From contig DAOULY010000016.1 in assembly GCA_034414595.1 (NCBI GenBank), forward strand, positions 124,001-188,000: 64,000 bases of DNA. Reading direction: 5' to 3'. This document shows positions 17,860 to 25,722 of the stretch, piece by piece (positions within the stretch are counted from its first letter, which is position 1; every line of letters starts with the position of its first letter). Source of the DNA: DAOULY01 sp034414595 (GTDB lineage: Bacteria; Chloroflexota; Dehalococcoidia; SZUA-161; JAUWZY01). The translations under genes and the position numbers were made by a program. The notes beneath the pieces were generated by a model, which was not told the DNA's origin, did not search any database, and saw only the letters and a program-made list of their open reading frames with translations.

Positions 17860-18407
17860 AGAGAGATGATGTTCTGGCATCAATCGAGAGCAATGTGGGC
17901 AACGAGAACCTGGTCAAGCATATGCTGGCCACCGAGGCTATCATGCGCGCCATGGCGCGACGCTTCGGCGAGGATGAGGAGGAGTGGGGGCTCAGCGGAC
18001 TCCTGCACGACATCGACGTCGAGCTCACTGAAGATGACCCTGGCACTCACGGCAAGCTCGGAGCGGACCTGGCCCTGGAGCTGGGTGCTTCTGAGAAAAT
18101 GGCCCGCGCCATCCTGTGCCACAATGAAGTCCACGGCGTTCCCCCGGAAACCCTGCTCGATAGAGCCCTCTACTGCACTGACCCCCTGACTGGACTGATC
18201 ACCGCTGCTGCTCTGGTGCGTCCCGATAAGAAGTTGACCGGGGTCACCGTTGACTCCCTGAAGAAGCGGTTCAAGGAGAAGCGCTTTGCTGCTGGCGCTA
18301 ACCGTGAGGCGATGGCGCTTTGCAGCGACATCGGCCTGGAGCTTGAGGAGTTCCTGGCACTGGGCCTTAAAGCCATGCAGGGCATCGCCGACGAGCTGGG
18401 GCTGTAA
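17856..18407 (+). CDS. HD-domain (HDIG-type) phosphohydrolase
   Basis: This 183-residue HD-superfamily protein has the metal-binding pattern of the family: His22 in VKHMLATE, the HD pair in GLLHDIDVEL (about residues 49-52), His in ILCHNEVHG (near 90) and Asp in CTDPLTGL (near 108). Such standalone HDIG proteins are metal-dependent phosphohydrolases whose substrate cannot be told from sequence. The ATG overlaps the uvrA stop codon (ATGA) with a GGGAGGGGG ribosome site. A role in DNA repair is suggested only by position. Confidence 0.85.
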   Translation: MKRDDVLASIESNVGNENLVKHMLATEAIMRAMARRFGEDEEEWGLSGLLHDIDVELTEDDPGTHGKLGADLALELGASEKMARAILCHNEVHGVPPETLLDRALYCTDPLTGLITAAALVRPDKKLTGVTVDSLKKRFKEKRFAAGANREAMALCSDIGLELEEFLALGLKAMQGIADELGL

Positions 18408-18423
18408 CTTACGGAGGTTAGCA

Positions 18424-18876
18424 ATGGAAAAGGCCTGGGATGAGCTATCGAGCGATGAGCATAGGGTAAGGCCGCTCGTCCATGATGTGCCGATTGGGCT
18501 GCTGGATGCGATGCTGGATACGCTGCCCTTGGAAATCACACTCCTGGATAGCGAGGATACAATCGTATATTTCAATAAGGAGAACAGGGATATGCTCTTA
18601 TCCCGGACGAGGGCGATCGTCGGCACTAAGGTGCAGCAGTGCCATTCTCAAAAGAGTGTGAATCTGGTAAACCAAATCCTGAGTGACTTCAAGAGCGGGA
18701 AGAAGGACTGCGTTGAGTCCTGGTTCGATCGCAAAGGCAGATATCTCCATGTCAGGTATTTCGCGGTGCGGGATAACGAGGGGAAATACCTGGGCTGCAT
18801 GGAGTTAGTTCAGGACATTACAGACATTAAGAAGTTAGAAGGCCAGAATAAGCTCCTCAAGTCGCAGGGTGGGTGA
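18424..18876 (+). CDS. PAS-domain sensor protein
   Basis: A 150-residue single-domain protein. The core from about residue 30 to 140 is a PAS fold (LPLEITLLDSEDTIVYFNKENR, then the C-terminal YFAVRDNEGKYLGCMELVQDIT). It resembles the PAS part of DUF438 proteins, which can bind haem or flavin. No output kinase or DNA-binding domain is attached, so it may act by protein contact. The ATG was chosen for its GGAGG ribosome site seven bases upstream; a longer frame begins inside the HD gene. Its last codons are GGT-GGG-TGA, part of a small repeat family described separately. Confidence 0.8.
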   Translation: MEKAWDELSSDEHRVRPLVHDVPIGLLDAMLDTLPLEITLLDSEDTIVYFNKENRDMLLSRTRAIVGTKVQQCHSQKSVNLVNQILSDFKSGKKDCVESWFDRKGRYLHVRYFAVRDNEGKYLGCMELVQDITDIKKLEGQNKLLKSQGG

Positions 18877-18894
18877 AGTGAAACGAAACCCACC
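18868..18894. repeat. GGTGGGT...ACCCACC palindromic repeat, copy 1
   Basis: Inverted arms GGTGGGT (18868-18874) and ACCCACC (18888-18894) overlap the end of the PAS gene. The same arms recur at 19203-19229 with a different loop. Similar palindromes with a GGTGGGTTTCGCT arm are common as REP-like elements in other bacteria. Confidence 0.4.
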
Positions 18895-18909
18895 GCAAAG
18901 GGGTGTAGC

Positions 18910-19182
18910 TTGAATCAGGACTGCGTCAGGATAACGGTGCAGGTGCAGCCCAACGCCCGGCGCAACGAGGTGCTGGGGTTTGCCGACGGCGTGCTGCGGC
19001 TGAGGATTGCCGCGCCTCCCGTTAAAGGAAAGGCCAACAGGGAGCTCACCGCTTTCCTCAGCCAGCTTCTTGACATAAGCAAAGACTGCATATCGATTGA
19101 GAAGGGGGAGACAAGCAGGCGGAAGGTGGTGGCCATCAAGGAACTGACCGAGGCCCAAGTCCTGGAGCGGCTGGGTGGGTGA
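18910..19182 (+). CDS. DUF167 (YggU) family protein
   Basis: This 90-residue protein belongs to the conserved DUF167/YggU family of unknown function. The family motifs are clear: ITVQVQPNARRNEV at the N-terminus, LRIAAPPVKGKANRE in the middle (about 32-46) and the C-terminal KGETSRRKVVAI. The start is a TTG with AAAGGGGTG upstream. It follows the PAS gene by 33 bases and is probably the last gene of the uvrA transcription unit. A hairpin with GGTGGGT arms follows about 20 bases after the stop. Confidence 0.9.
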   Translation: MNQDCVRITVQVQPNARRNEVLGFADGVLRLRIAAPPVKGKANRELTAFLSQLLDISKDCISIEKGETSRRKVVAIKELTEAQVLERLGG

Positions 19183-19202
19183 ATTGGGATTGACAGACTA
19201 AA

Positions 19203-19229
19203 GGTGGGTTTCGCTGTATTGCACCCACC
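19203..19229. repeat. GGTGGGT...ACCCACC palindromic repeat, copy 2 (possible terminator)
   Basis: Arms GGTGGGT and ACCCACC flank TTCGCTGTATTGC. It lies just after DUF167 and could end the uvrA unit, although no T-run follows. The half-site GGGTGGGTGAA also occurs at the ends of both the PAS and DUF167 genes, so three related sequences lie within 360 bases. Confidence 0.45.
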
Positions 19230-19318
19230 CTGCCAACTTGCAACAGTCCGCTTTGGGCTACCATGAAGCCAATTAAGTATTATGATTGAACAACGTGAGG
19301 CGAAAGAGAAGGGTGAAA

Positions 19319-19738
19319 ATGTTCAAAATGTTCAGAAAGGCGGAAAGGGCTGAAAAGGTAAAGCCACCTGCTTCGCCACAACCGTCCGAGCCTCGGGATA
19401 CTAGCGAGAGCAAGAAGGTGTTCTTAGGTCAAGATGAGCTTCAATACGTTCGGAAACTTCGTAAAGAGGGGAGACTTGATCAAGCAGAAGAATTGCTACT
19501 GAAAGCTGAACCATCACCAGCCGTATTAGATGAACTGAGAAAAGTAGCCAGCACAAGGGCAAGAGCTGCCAAGAAAGATGGTGATTGGGGGGCTGTTGTT
19601 CAGCACCTTGAGGGTTACACGGTGTATGCAACTCAGTGGAGGGAATACTGCATCAAGATGGTCAATCAAGAACCGCCCTCTCATACGGAAAGTGATAGTA
19701 AGTTACTAAAAGAAGCGAAGGAAAGATTAGCAAGTTGA
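19319..19738 (+). CDS. Hypothetical protein, charged helical
   Basis: A protein of about 139 residues that I do not recognise. It begins with a basic MFKMFRKAERAEK segment and a proline-rich linker. A helical region follows (LGQDELQYVRKLRKEGRLDQAEELLLKAEPSP) resembling a single helix-turn-helix repeat of TPR type, then lysine-rich helices. There is no signal peptide or membrane segment. I chose the ATG at 19319 for its GAGAAGGG ribosome site; an in-frame TTG 33 bases earlier has none. It begins the A+T-richer accessory stretch. Confidence 0.6.
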   Translation: MFKMFRKAERAEKVKPPASPQPSEPRDTSESKKVFLGQDELQYVRKLRKEGRLDQAEELLLKAEPSPAVLDELRKVASTRARAAKKDGDWGAVVQHLEGYTVYATQWREYCIKMVNQEPPSHTESDSKLLKEAKERLAS

Positions 19739-19857
19739 AGTGTTTCAAATCGTCAGGCTGCCATACCCTGCGTGCAACTGATGTGCTTAATTCCGTGCGT
19801 GGCTGACGACTGACGCTAGGCAGCAGTGGCAGTATTCTTGAACGGACTTTGCAGCAG

Positions 19858-20979
19858 ATGGTAACAAACTCTGAAGAATCAACGCCAGCACAGCAGAATG
19901 AACAAGACGTCCGCGGATATTTTGAGAACCGCGGATGGTCAGTCACAAAGCTGGATTTGGGCAAGGAGCGAGCCGCAGATTTCAGAATCTGTGACTCAAA
20001 CGGTTGCTTCCTGTGCGAAATCAAGACAATAGAGTCTGTTAGAGCGAATTTTCCATCCAAACCCTACGATTCTTATAGTGAGGAGAGGAAAAGGCGACAA
20101 GATGAGATAAAGAAATGGGCAGAAGAAAATCCTGGCAAGCGCTTGATTCTAAGCCCTGAAGATAGAGACTTTGTCTATGAGGATGAAGATGAATTTACCA
20201 AGAGGTATCGTAACCGAAGGAGGAATACTGAAAAGCGGTTCAGGGAATTTGTCCAAACGATGGAGGGCTATTTTGCAAGTTCAAGTATTAGAGATCTGCC
20301 CTACAACTTGAGAATAGACAGCAACGATTTGTATGTCCCAACTCGAGATGAACAGGAAAGGTTTTTTGAGTGGCTTGAAGGCGAAATAAAAGCTATTGAT
20401 AAAGGAAATACCAGCCGGCATTGGCAAGTTACGAAGCTGCAAGATGGACGCGTTGCTTGGTATTCAGCTTTTTATAAAATCCACAAACGTGAACATGAAA
20501 ACGACATTGAAGCAGAATATCAACTGACAATAGGAGGTCCTCGCGGGTATGGATCTTTGGGAGTAAACGCTTACTCATACGGAGGCCTTAACCTAGATTC
20601 GATAACGCGAAATGTAGAAAAAGGAATCAACCAGCTAAAGAGTTCTGTTTCACGAGAAAATAACAACCGAATACCCCGTATTATTATCTTGGCTTTCCAG
20701 TCAGGGATAGGCTTTGAATGGCAACAGCTTTCGTCTCATATAGCTTATTTGCTAAGGAATCATCCTGATTTGAGCGCAATTGCGCTTCTAGATAGGACTC
20801 CTGATGACACTCCACCGCTACAGGAAGAGGGCTTTCTAGCTTGGATTAAGTTTCATGCGAAGTCAGCGATAGTACCTGCCTTCTACGTTTATCACAACTC
20901 TTGGCTTCAAAATGTAAAGCCGCTTCCAGTACACGTATTTAGTGACGAGTGGTCAAGACAATTATGCTCAATCAGGTAA
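19858..20979 (+). CDS. Restriction-endonuclease-fold hypothetical protein
   Basis: The product (about 373 residues) is not a family I can name. Its N-terminal 60 residues carry a PD-(D/E)XK-like nuclease pattern: DVRGYFENRGWSV, then KERAADFRI and FLCEIKTIES, matching the alpha-beta-Asp...Glu-x-Lys arrangement. The rest is rich in charged and aromatic residues, with a second Ile/Leu-rich block near residue 280. The gene is clearly richer in A and T than its neighbours, which suggests horizontal acquisition. No methyltransferase or partner lies beside it. It could be a solitary nuclease, a defence gene or a remnant. The start among nearby TTG and ATG codons is uncertain. Confidence 0.6.
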   Translation: MVTNSEESTPAQQNEQDVRGYFENRGWSVTKLDLGKERAADFRICDSNGCFLCEIKTIESVRANFPSKPYDSYSEERKRRQDEIKKWAEENPGKRLILSPEDRDFVYEDEDEFTKRYRNRRRNTEKRFREFVQTMEGYFASSSIRDLPYNLRIDSNDLYVPTRDEQERFFEWLEGEIKAIDKGNTSRHWQVTKLQDGRVAWYSAFYKIHKREHENDIEAEYQLTIGGPRGYGSLGVNAYSYGGLNLDSITRNVEKGINQLKSSVSRENNNRIPRIIILAFQSGIGFEWQQLSSHIAYLLRNHPDLSAIALLDRTPDDTPPLQEEGFLAWIKFHAKSAIVPAFYVYHNSWLQNVKPLPVHVFSDEWSRQLCSIR

Positions 20980-21170
20980 TAATCAATGCAAAGGTTTTTC
21001 CGATGGTCTTGGGTTTTACCTATTTTCATCTAGAATGTTGGACTAGGGCCTGACGTCTCAGCGCGTCTCTAGAATTTAGTATTCAGCAGCCCTGCCATTC
21101 CTCCAGAGCCGCCGCCGTGCATAGCGCCCAGTCCAAGAAGCTATCTGCTTGGTGACTCCTGCCAAATTAT

Positions 21171-21354
21171 CTGCCCGTATACCCCAAATTCGCTCATGGC
21201 GGCGAGCCGTACCACAGCGGAACACCGTGGGCTTTAGGCCTGAGAGTAATGGAGAGATTTTACTGGCCGCATTGGTATTATGTGGGGTTAATGTAACCCC
21301 TGTTTGGTGCCACCACCAAAGTATCGCATAAAAAGTTCGAAAGTCATATTGACC
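21171..21354 (+). repeat. Diverged repeat copy A, upstream of first pilus-accessory gene
   Basis: This stretch aligns by eye with 36991-37153. Shared segments include CTGCCCG near the start, GTAATGGA-AGAT-TTaCTGGC, GCATTGG-ATTAT-TGGGG and a final AAGTCATATTGAC. One frame in both copies ends with similar peptides (NGEILLAALVLCG here, NGKILLATLALFG there) at equivalent stop codons. Each copy lies upstream of a gene for the same pilus-accessory family. No convincing complete gene is present in 20980-21486; copy A may be a decayed gene end or a conserved control region. Confidence 0.6.
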
Positions 21355-21486
21355 GGGCCGTGTGCTCACGGTGAAAATAAGCATAGCCCCGAGAGTTGAT
21401 GCCCAGGGGGGAGTGGGCAACGAGTATGGCGCTTTAACCTCCGATTAGCTGAGAGCGCTTACCAGCAGTTAGAAACGGACTGAATT

Positions 21487-22326
21487 GTGAAGGGGCAAAA
21501 AGGATACGCTCTGTCGCTGGCTCTCATCACCTTGGCTGTGGGTACGTTGGTGCTCGTGCCCTTCCTCCAGCACGCATATACCGGGATAAAGTCCTCAGAG
21601 ATTGCAGAGGATCTGACACTTGAGCGCTACTCCGCTGAAGCTGGAATACAGGACGCCCTATGGCGGTTGAAGGTCAATGCGGATGGCTTCACGGACTCAC
21701 TGACCCCGGATAATCCCACCGCCAGCTACTCTATCACGGTGAACGGCGTTGAGGTCTTCATCACTGTGAATATACCCTCGGCTCCGGAGGAGCCCGAGCT
21801 GGACCTGCCTTTGCAGGCCGGGCCCCATCTTCATATGGGCAAGAAGGTAAGCAAGACCTGGATTGAGCCCAATGTCGTGAACACCGTAACCTATACCATT
21901 GAAATCACTAACTATGGAACCTGCACTTTACACCTCGGGGAGATTGGCGACATTCTACCCTTCCCCTTCATGTATGTCCCTGGCTCGAGCAGTGGCATGA
22001 CCACCGCTGACCCCACCATCACTTGGGACAACATGCAGCAGGTTCTGACCTGGTCGTTCACGGGGACGGATAAGCCGACACTGTATTCAGGCGAAACCGG
22101 AACCCAGACCTTCCAGGCCAACGTTATCGCTGCCGCTGCCATTTACTACAATCAAGCCTCGGCCAGGGATGACCCAGAACAGGCAGGCGAGGTGTCCACC
22201 GGCCCCACGGCCGCGGTTGCCGTCGGCCTCTATGAGATTAAGGCAGAGACTAGCCGCGTTGCCAGCCAGACTACAGCAATAATTGATAGCACTGAAGTAA
22301 GCATTCTTTCCTGGCAGAACGAGTAG
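21487..22326 (+). CDS. Type IV pilus-associated (PilX-like) protein with DUF11-like domain
   Basis: The 279-residue protein has a short basic N-terminus, one hydrophobic segment (about residues 8-28) and a periplasmic or surface domain. The first 34 residues are almost identical to the protein at 38468-39322. After a helical part (ERYSAEAGIQDALWRL), residues 120-220 resemble a DUF11-type beta domain (VTYTIEITNYG, then YVPGSSSG). In the paralogous locus this gene follows two prepilin-like genes, so a pilus-assembly or pilus-tip role is inferred here. The start is a GTG aligned with the paralogue. The neighbouring prepilin genes are missing at this copy. Confidence 0.7.
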   Translation: MKGQKGYALSLALITLAVGTLVLVPFLQHAYTGIKSSEIAEDLTLERYSAEAGIQDALWRLKVNADGFTDSLTPDNPTASYSITVNGVEVFITVNIPSAPEEPELDLPLQAGPHLHMGKKVSKTWIEPNVVNTVTYTIEITNYGTCTLHLGEIGDILPFPFMYVPGSSSGMTTADPTITWDNMQQVLTWSFTGTDKPTLYSGETGTQTFQANVIAAAAIYYNQASARDDPEQAGEVSTGPTAAVAVGLYEIKAETSRVASQTTAIIDSTEVSILSWQNE

Positions 22327-22532
22327 TGAGGCTCAGGGAACGGACTATGTACAGCATGAAAACGACGGTTACAGTTGATGGCACAGCAGGACCAGGAAGA
22401 CTCTGGCACCCATAGCAGACTTGTTGGAGGCCTTGACATCCTGCTTGCTATTCCCCTATCATCTGCACAGTGTGGTCTGTCTGGCACAGTGCCGGCGATA
22501 CACACAATAAGACGACAAGGAGGATCAAACTA

Positions 22533-22676
22533 ATGGCTACAGCCTATTGTGTGAAGTGCAGAAAAAAGGTCGAGGTCAAGAATCCCAAGCGAGTCGTTCT
22601 GAAGAACAAGCGGCCTGCCACAAGCGGCACATGCCCAAAGTGCGGGACAAAGGTGTTTAGAATCGAGAAAGCCTAG
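22533..22676 (+). CDS. DUF5679 small zinc-ribbon protein
   Basis: A 47-residue protein with two CxxC pairs (CVKCRKK near residue 5 and CPKCG near 34), forming a single zinc ribbon. The sequence follows the DUF5679 pattern (AYCVKCRKK, NKRPATSGTCPKCGTKVFRI). Its function is unknown; members are common in Chloroflexota and Actinomycetota. The ATG has a perfect AAGGAGG ribosome site. A short hairpin (CTGACTT...AAGTCAG, 22691-22713) follows the stop codon. Confidence 0.88.
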   Translation: MATAYCVKCRKKVEVKNPKRVVLKNKRPATSGTCPKCGTKVFRIEKA

Positions 22677-22790
22677 GGCCTTAGCCGCGACTGACTTATT
22701 GTCTTCAAGTCAGGCGAATGTTGAGCCGCTTATTTAGGAGTTTCTAAAGCTGGCAAAGAGCCGCGAATAGAAGCTAAGAGGAGGTGTGAT

Positions 22791-23201
22791 ATGGCTAAGA
22801 TGCCCAGAGAAGTGATGGACTTGATCAACGAACGCCCTTTAGCACCTAAAGTGTTAGCTACCTGTGATGCCACAGGCACGCTGAACGCAGTCCCCAAGGA
22901 AACTCTCACCGCCATAGACGAGGAGACTATGGCTTTCGCCGACATCTGGGGTGATAAGACTAACGTGAACCTACAAGCTACTAGTAAAGCAGCGGTGGTG
23001 GTGTTCAAGATACAAGTACCTCCTGTTGGCTACCAGATAAAGGGAACATTCCAGGGCTTTCAGACCTCAGGACCCCTGTTTGACACCTTTGCCAAGCAAG
23101 TAAAAGAGATGCTAAAGCTGGATATCAGGGCTGTGGGGGTGATTAAGGTTGATGAAGTGTACTCCGCAGCCCCACCCAATCCTGGCGCTAAGCTTGCCTG
23201 A
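22791..23201 (+). CDS. Pyridoxamine 5'-phosphate oxidase-like FMN-binding protein
   Basis: The 136-residue chain fits the split-barrel flavin-binding superfamily related to pyridoxamine phosphate oxidase. Evidence is the VLATCDATGTLNAVPKE start (about residues 20-36), the FADIWGDKTNVNLQAT strand-loop, and the AVVVFKIQVPPVGYQIKGTFQG block. Short members of this type bind FMN or F420, and their substrates are mostly unknown. It is not a vitamin B6 biosynthetic PdxH, which is longer. The ribosome site AGAGGAGGTG lies six bases from the ATG. Confidence 0.8.
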   Translation: MAKMPREVMDLINERPLAPKVLATCDATGTLNAVPKETLTAIDEETMAFADIWGDKTNVNLQATSKAAVVVFKIQVPPVGYQIKGTFQGFQTSGPLFDTFAKQVKEMLKLDIRAVGVIKVDEVYSAAPPNPGAKLA

Positions 23202-23536
23202 CTGGTCTCACTTGACGGTTGCGAAGCATTACACTCGGGTCAATCCCATCCGCCATCTAAAGCGTTCTGGTGATAGATGGCAGGAGAAACCGGAAGAGAT
23301 CTGCTGGCTGTTGAGGAGCAAGCACTTAGAGAGCTCTATTTTTCAGATGATAACTGGACAACTTTAATCCCCTTACGCATATCTGTGCCACACCGCTCAC
23401 AGCCGTGTACTACACACTTGTCCAGGAAGTGCAGTAGTCAAATATTAGATTTGAGCATGCCGTATCGGCTTGACAAAGAGAGTGTGCCTCCATAAAGTGT
23501 CGATTAGTCAATACCAAATTATTGGGGAGGCTTCAA
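23202..23536. other. Intergenic stretch without a convincing gene
   Basis: No frame here has both a ribosome site and a recognisable product. The right-hand end contains a probable promoter (23470-23498). The rest shows no repeat or structured RNA that I can recognise. Confidence 0.6.
23470..23498 (+). promoter_or_regulatory. Probable promoter of the PPC-domain gene
   Basis: A perfect TTGACA is followed by a 17-base spacer and TAAAGT. Initiation would be about 30 bases before the start codon at 23537, and the GGGGAGG ribosome site lies in that leader. Confidence 0.55.
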
Positions 23537-23980
23537 ATGAAAGCATGCGAGGGTCAACATGGTCGGGTATTCGTAATTCGGCTCGAAGACCATGACGTTA
23601 TCCCTACTTGCATTGAAAGTTTCGCCGAGGAGAAGAAGATTTCGGTAGGACAGGTTCTTATGATTGGGGGCATTGGGAATGGTCAGGTGGTGGTTGGCCC
23701 TCGATATTCGGACGAGATGCCACCGGAACCCATGCTGGTACCTCTTGAGGGAGCACATGAAGTGGTTGGGGTAGGAATAATCGCACCCAATGAGCAAGGG
23801 AAGCCTGCACTACACATACATGCTGCACTAGGAAGGTCCGGGAAAACGACAACAGGCTGCCTTCGTCCTGGTGTGAAAACCTGGATAATTGGAGAGGTGG
23901 TTATCTGTGAGATAGTTGGAACAAACGCGGCCCGTGTTTTTGATAAGGATACCGGTTTCGAGCTTCTCCGAACCAGCTGA
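23537..23980 (+). CDS. PPC domain (DUF296) DNA-binding-type protein
   Basis: A 147-residue single-domain protein of the PPC/DUF296 family, the domain shared with plant AT-hook proteins and prokaryotic stand-alone members. Typical features are VFVIRLEDHDVIPTCIESFAEEKKI near the start, the glycine-rich IGGIGNGQVVVG, and the HIHAALGR motif (about residues 96-103), whose histidines can bind metal. Prokaryotic members form trimers; their role in regulation is plausible but unproven. The ATG at 23537 is chosen for the GGGGAGG ribosome site six bases away. Confidence 0.85.
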   Translation: MKACEGQHGRVFVIRLEDHDVIPTCIESFAEEKKISVGQVLMIGGIGNGQVVVGPRYSDEMPPEPMLVPLEGAHEVVGVGIIAPNEQGKPALHIHAALGRSGKTTTGCLRPGVKTWIIGEVVICEIVGTNAARVFDKDTGFELLRTS

Positions 23981-24257
23981 GCCTGAGGTTTCTTGTAGCA
24001 CAACCGTATCTTCTCCGTCAACGACGAGCAACAGTTCACCAGATTGTGGAGCCCCAAGGCTATAATGAACTAACTAAACCTACCAGCACATCTCTATCCT
24101 CGGGTCCTCAGCAGCCACTGCTATGTTCTGACCGCCCTTTCGCCGACAGCGTGCTCGGAGGCGCCCGACAACGGCACCGACAGTTCCCCCGAGGATGTCC
24201 CTTGACATGTCTTGCACTGCGTGATATGTTCAGCAAAAGTCAGGGAAAGGGAAGCCA

Positions 24258-24773
24258 ATGAGCCCCAGAAAGCGCAGGAGCAAAGCACAGAAGTTTTTTT
24301 ACCGTGGGACACGCTGTTTTGCCTGCGGCGCTGACGGGAAGCTCTCGGTTGTGGCTGTCCTCGACGAGGACGGGATTCCGCCCGGGGAGCCGGGACACAG
24401 CATCGGCTACTCTCATATCCTGATCGCCCATTGCGAGGAGTGTGGCTGTGGCCAGGTGGAGAGGCTGGACCATGACTGCTTTGACTGGGAGGATGTGTGG
24501 GACCAATATGAGTGGTACCAGCTCAGCAAGTCTGATGCTGAGAAGCTGCTGAAGAGCCTGGAGAGTTGCCCCGATCCCATGTCGCCGGAGTGCCGTTGTG
24601 ACATACACGTTTCCCTTTACAACTCTGTCAAGAAATTGCCCACGAGCTGGTGGCACTGGGCTTTCGAGGACGATCGCCATAAGCACAAGGTGTCGCTCAA
24701 GTGGACAAACGGTCTTCCAGAGCTCAAGTTGAAGCAGCCAAGGGCCAAGAAGAAAGTCAAAGGCGAAACATGA
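24258..24773 (+). CDS. Zinc-binding hypothetical protein, tandem copy 1
   Basis: A 171-residue protein paired with a close paralogue immediately downstream. It has a lysine/arginine-rich start and a likely treble-clef or zinc-ribbon core made of CFACGADGKL (about residues 20-29) and CEECGCGQVE (about 58-67). A tryptophan- and aspartate-rich segment (FDWEDVWDQYEWYQL) and a cysteine pair (SCPDPMSPECRCDI) follow. I cannot assign a known family. The cysteine arrangement resembles HNH or ribbon nuclease cores only superficially, and catalytic histidines are not evident. An AAGGGAAG ribosome site precedes the ATG. Confidence 0.7.
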   Translation: MSPRKRRSKAQKFFYRGTRCFACGADGKLSVVAVLDEDGIPPGEPGHSIGYSHILIAHCEECGCGQVERLDHDCFDWEDVWDQYEWYQLSKSDAEKLLKSLESCPDPMSPECRCDIHVSLYNSVKKLPTSWWHWAFEDDRHKHKVSLKWTNGLPELKLKQPRAKKKVKGET

Positions 24774-24812
24774 CAGGTCAGACGTGAGCAGTGCCATGAA
24801 AGAAGGATAGTG

Positions 24813-25301
24813 ATGAGCCCTAAGAAGAAAGCAAAGCAAGCACAGGAGCTCTTACGGAGGACAGGCTGTATTTCCTGCGGCGCGTACGAGAAGCTCTCGG
24901 TCGTGGCTGTCATCTACCAGGATGAGAGTCCGCCATTTGAACGTCATCACATCTTGCTCGCTAAGTGCCGGAAGTGTGGCTGTGTCGTGGCTGAGAAGTT
25001 CGACCACGACAGTGGTGACTGGGATGATATGTGGGACCAGTCCGAGTGGTACCAGCTTGACAAATCTGATTCAGAGAGGCTGCTGAAGAGCCTGGAGAGT
25101 TGTCCTGACCCGCTGTCGTCGGAGTGCAATTGTGACATAGACGTATCCCTGTACCGCTCTATCAAATCATTGTCCACAAGCTGGTGGCACGGGCCTTTCG
25201 AGTCCGCTCGCCATGAACACGGGGTGACGCTCAAGTGGACAAAAGGTATTCCCGAGTTTGAGCCGAAGACCGAGAAGGGGGTTGAAGGCGAAAAAGAATA
25301 G
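24813..25301 (+). CDS. Zinc-binding hypothetical protein, tandem copy 2
   Basis: A 162-residue paralogue of the preceding protein, separated from it by 39 bases. It keeps the same cysteines (CISCGAYEKL, CRKCGCVV, SCPDPLSSECNCDI), the W-D-x-W-D-Q-x-E-W-Y-Q-L core and the closing SWWHGPFE...LKWTKGIPE. It differs mainly in a shorter loop after the first pair. That all metal ligands survive in both copies argues both are functional. The ATG at 24813 is chosen by alignment with copy 1 and its GAAGGA ribosome site; an adjacent GTG is less likely. Confidence 0.7.
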   Translation: MSPKKKAKQAQELLRRTGCISCGAYEKLSVVAVIYQDESPPFERHHILLAKCRKCGCVVAEKFDHDSGDWDDMWDQSEWYQLDKSDSERLLKSLESCPDPLSSECNCDIDVSLYRSIKSLSTSWWHGPFESARHEHGVTLKWTKGIPEFEPKTEKGVEGEKE

Positions 25302-25320
25302 GTCAGACGGGAGTGGTGAC

Positions 25321-25695
25321 ATGAAAGGGGAATTCGAAGAGGAGCCGATGGCAAAGTCGAGGGATGAGATATTCGGAATGGAACAGAAGATGGTCGATCC
25401 ATTCACGGGGAAGGACGTTACCGCAGAAGCCCTGACGGAGGCGCGGCAGGAATATGAGGTCGCTCTGGAGCAGGTCATCGGGGAGGCTGCGGACAAAATT
25501 GCCCGTGGTGTTCCTAAGATGGAGGTCTGGGCCGAAGCCGAGGAGAGAATCAAAGACCTGCAACAGAGGCTCTGGGACTCACACAAAGGTGGCTGGCTTC
25601 AGGACTGGCTTGAGCCCTGGGCTGAGGAAGATAGGTTCACACGCGACCTGAAACGGGCACGGCAGCGCCTGGGCCTGGACGAGCCCCAGCCCTGA
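25321..25695 (+). CDS. Hypothetical helical protein
   Basis: About 124 residues, unrecognised, rich in glutamate and tryptophan and probably all helical (EALTEARQEYEVALEQVIGEAADKI, then LQDWLEPWAEED). It carries no cysteines, signal peptide or membrane segment. The ATG at 25321 avoids overlap with the zinc-protein gene and has GGGAG upstream; an internal ATG at 25348 behind GAAGAGGAG is an alternative. Spacing suggests it is co-transcribed with the zinc-protein pair and with the peptidase downstream. Confidence 0.55.
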   Translation: MKGEFEEEPMAKSRDEIFGMEQKMVDPFTGKDVTAEALTEARQEYEVALEQVIGEAADKIARGVPKMEVWAEAEERIKDLQQRLWDSHKGGWLQDWLEPWAEEDRFTRDLKRARQRLGLDEPQP

Positions 25696-25722
25696 GCGTC
25701 TAGACCACATTGAGGAGTGAGA

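Noticed and set aside
21076..21420. Open frame of 114 codons on the minus strand
   Set aside because: No ribosome site and no recognisable motif; it covers the diverged repeat, and the similarity to the other copy lies on the opposite strand.
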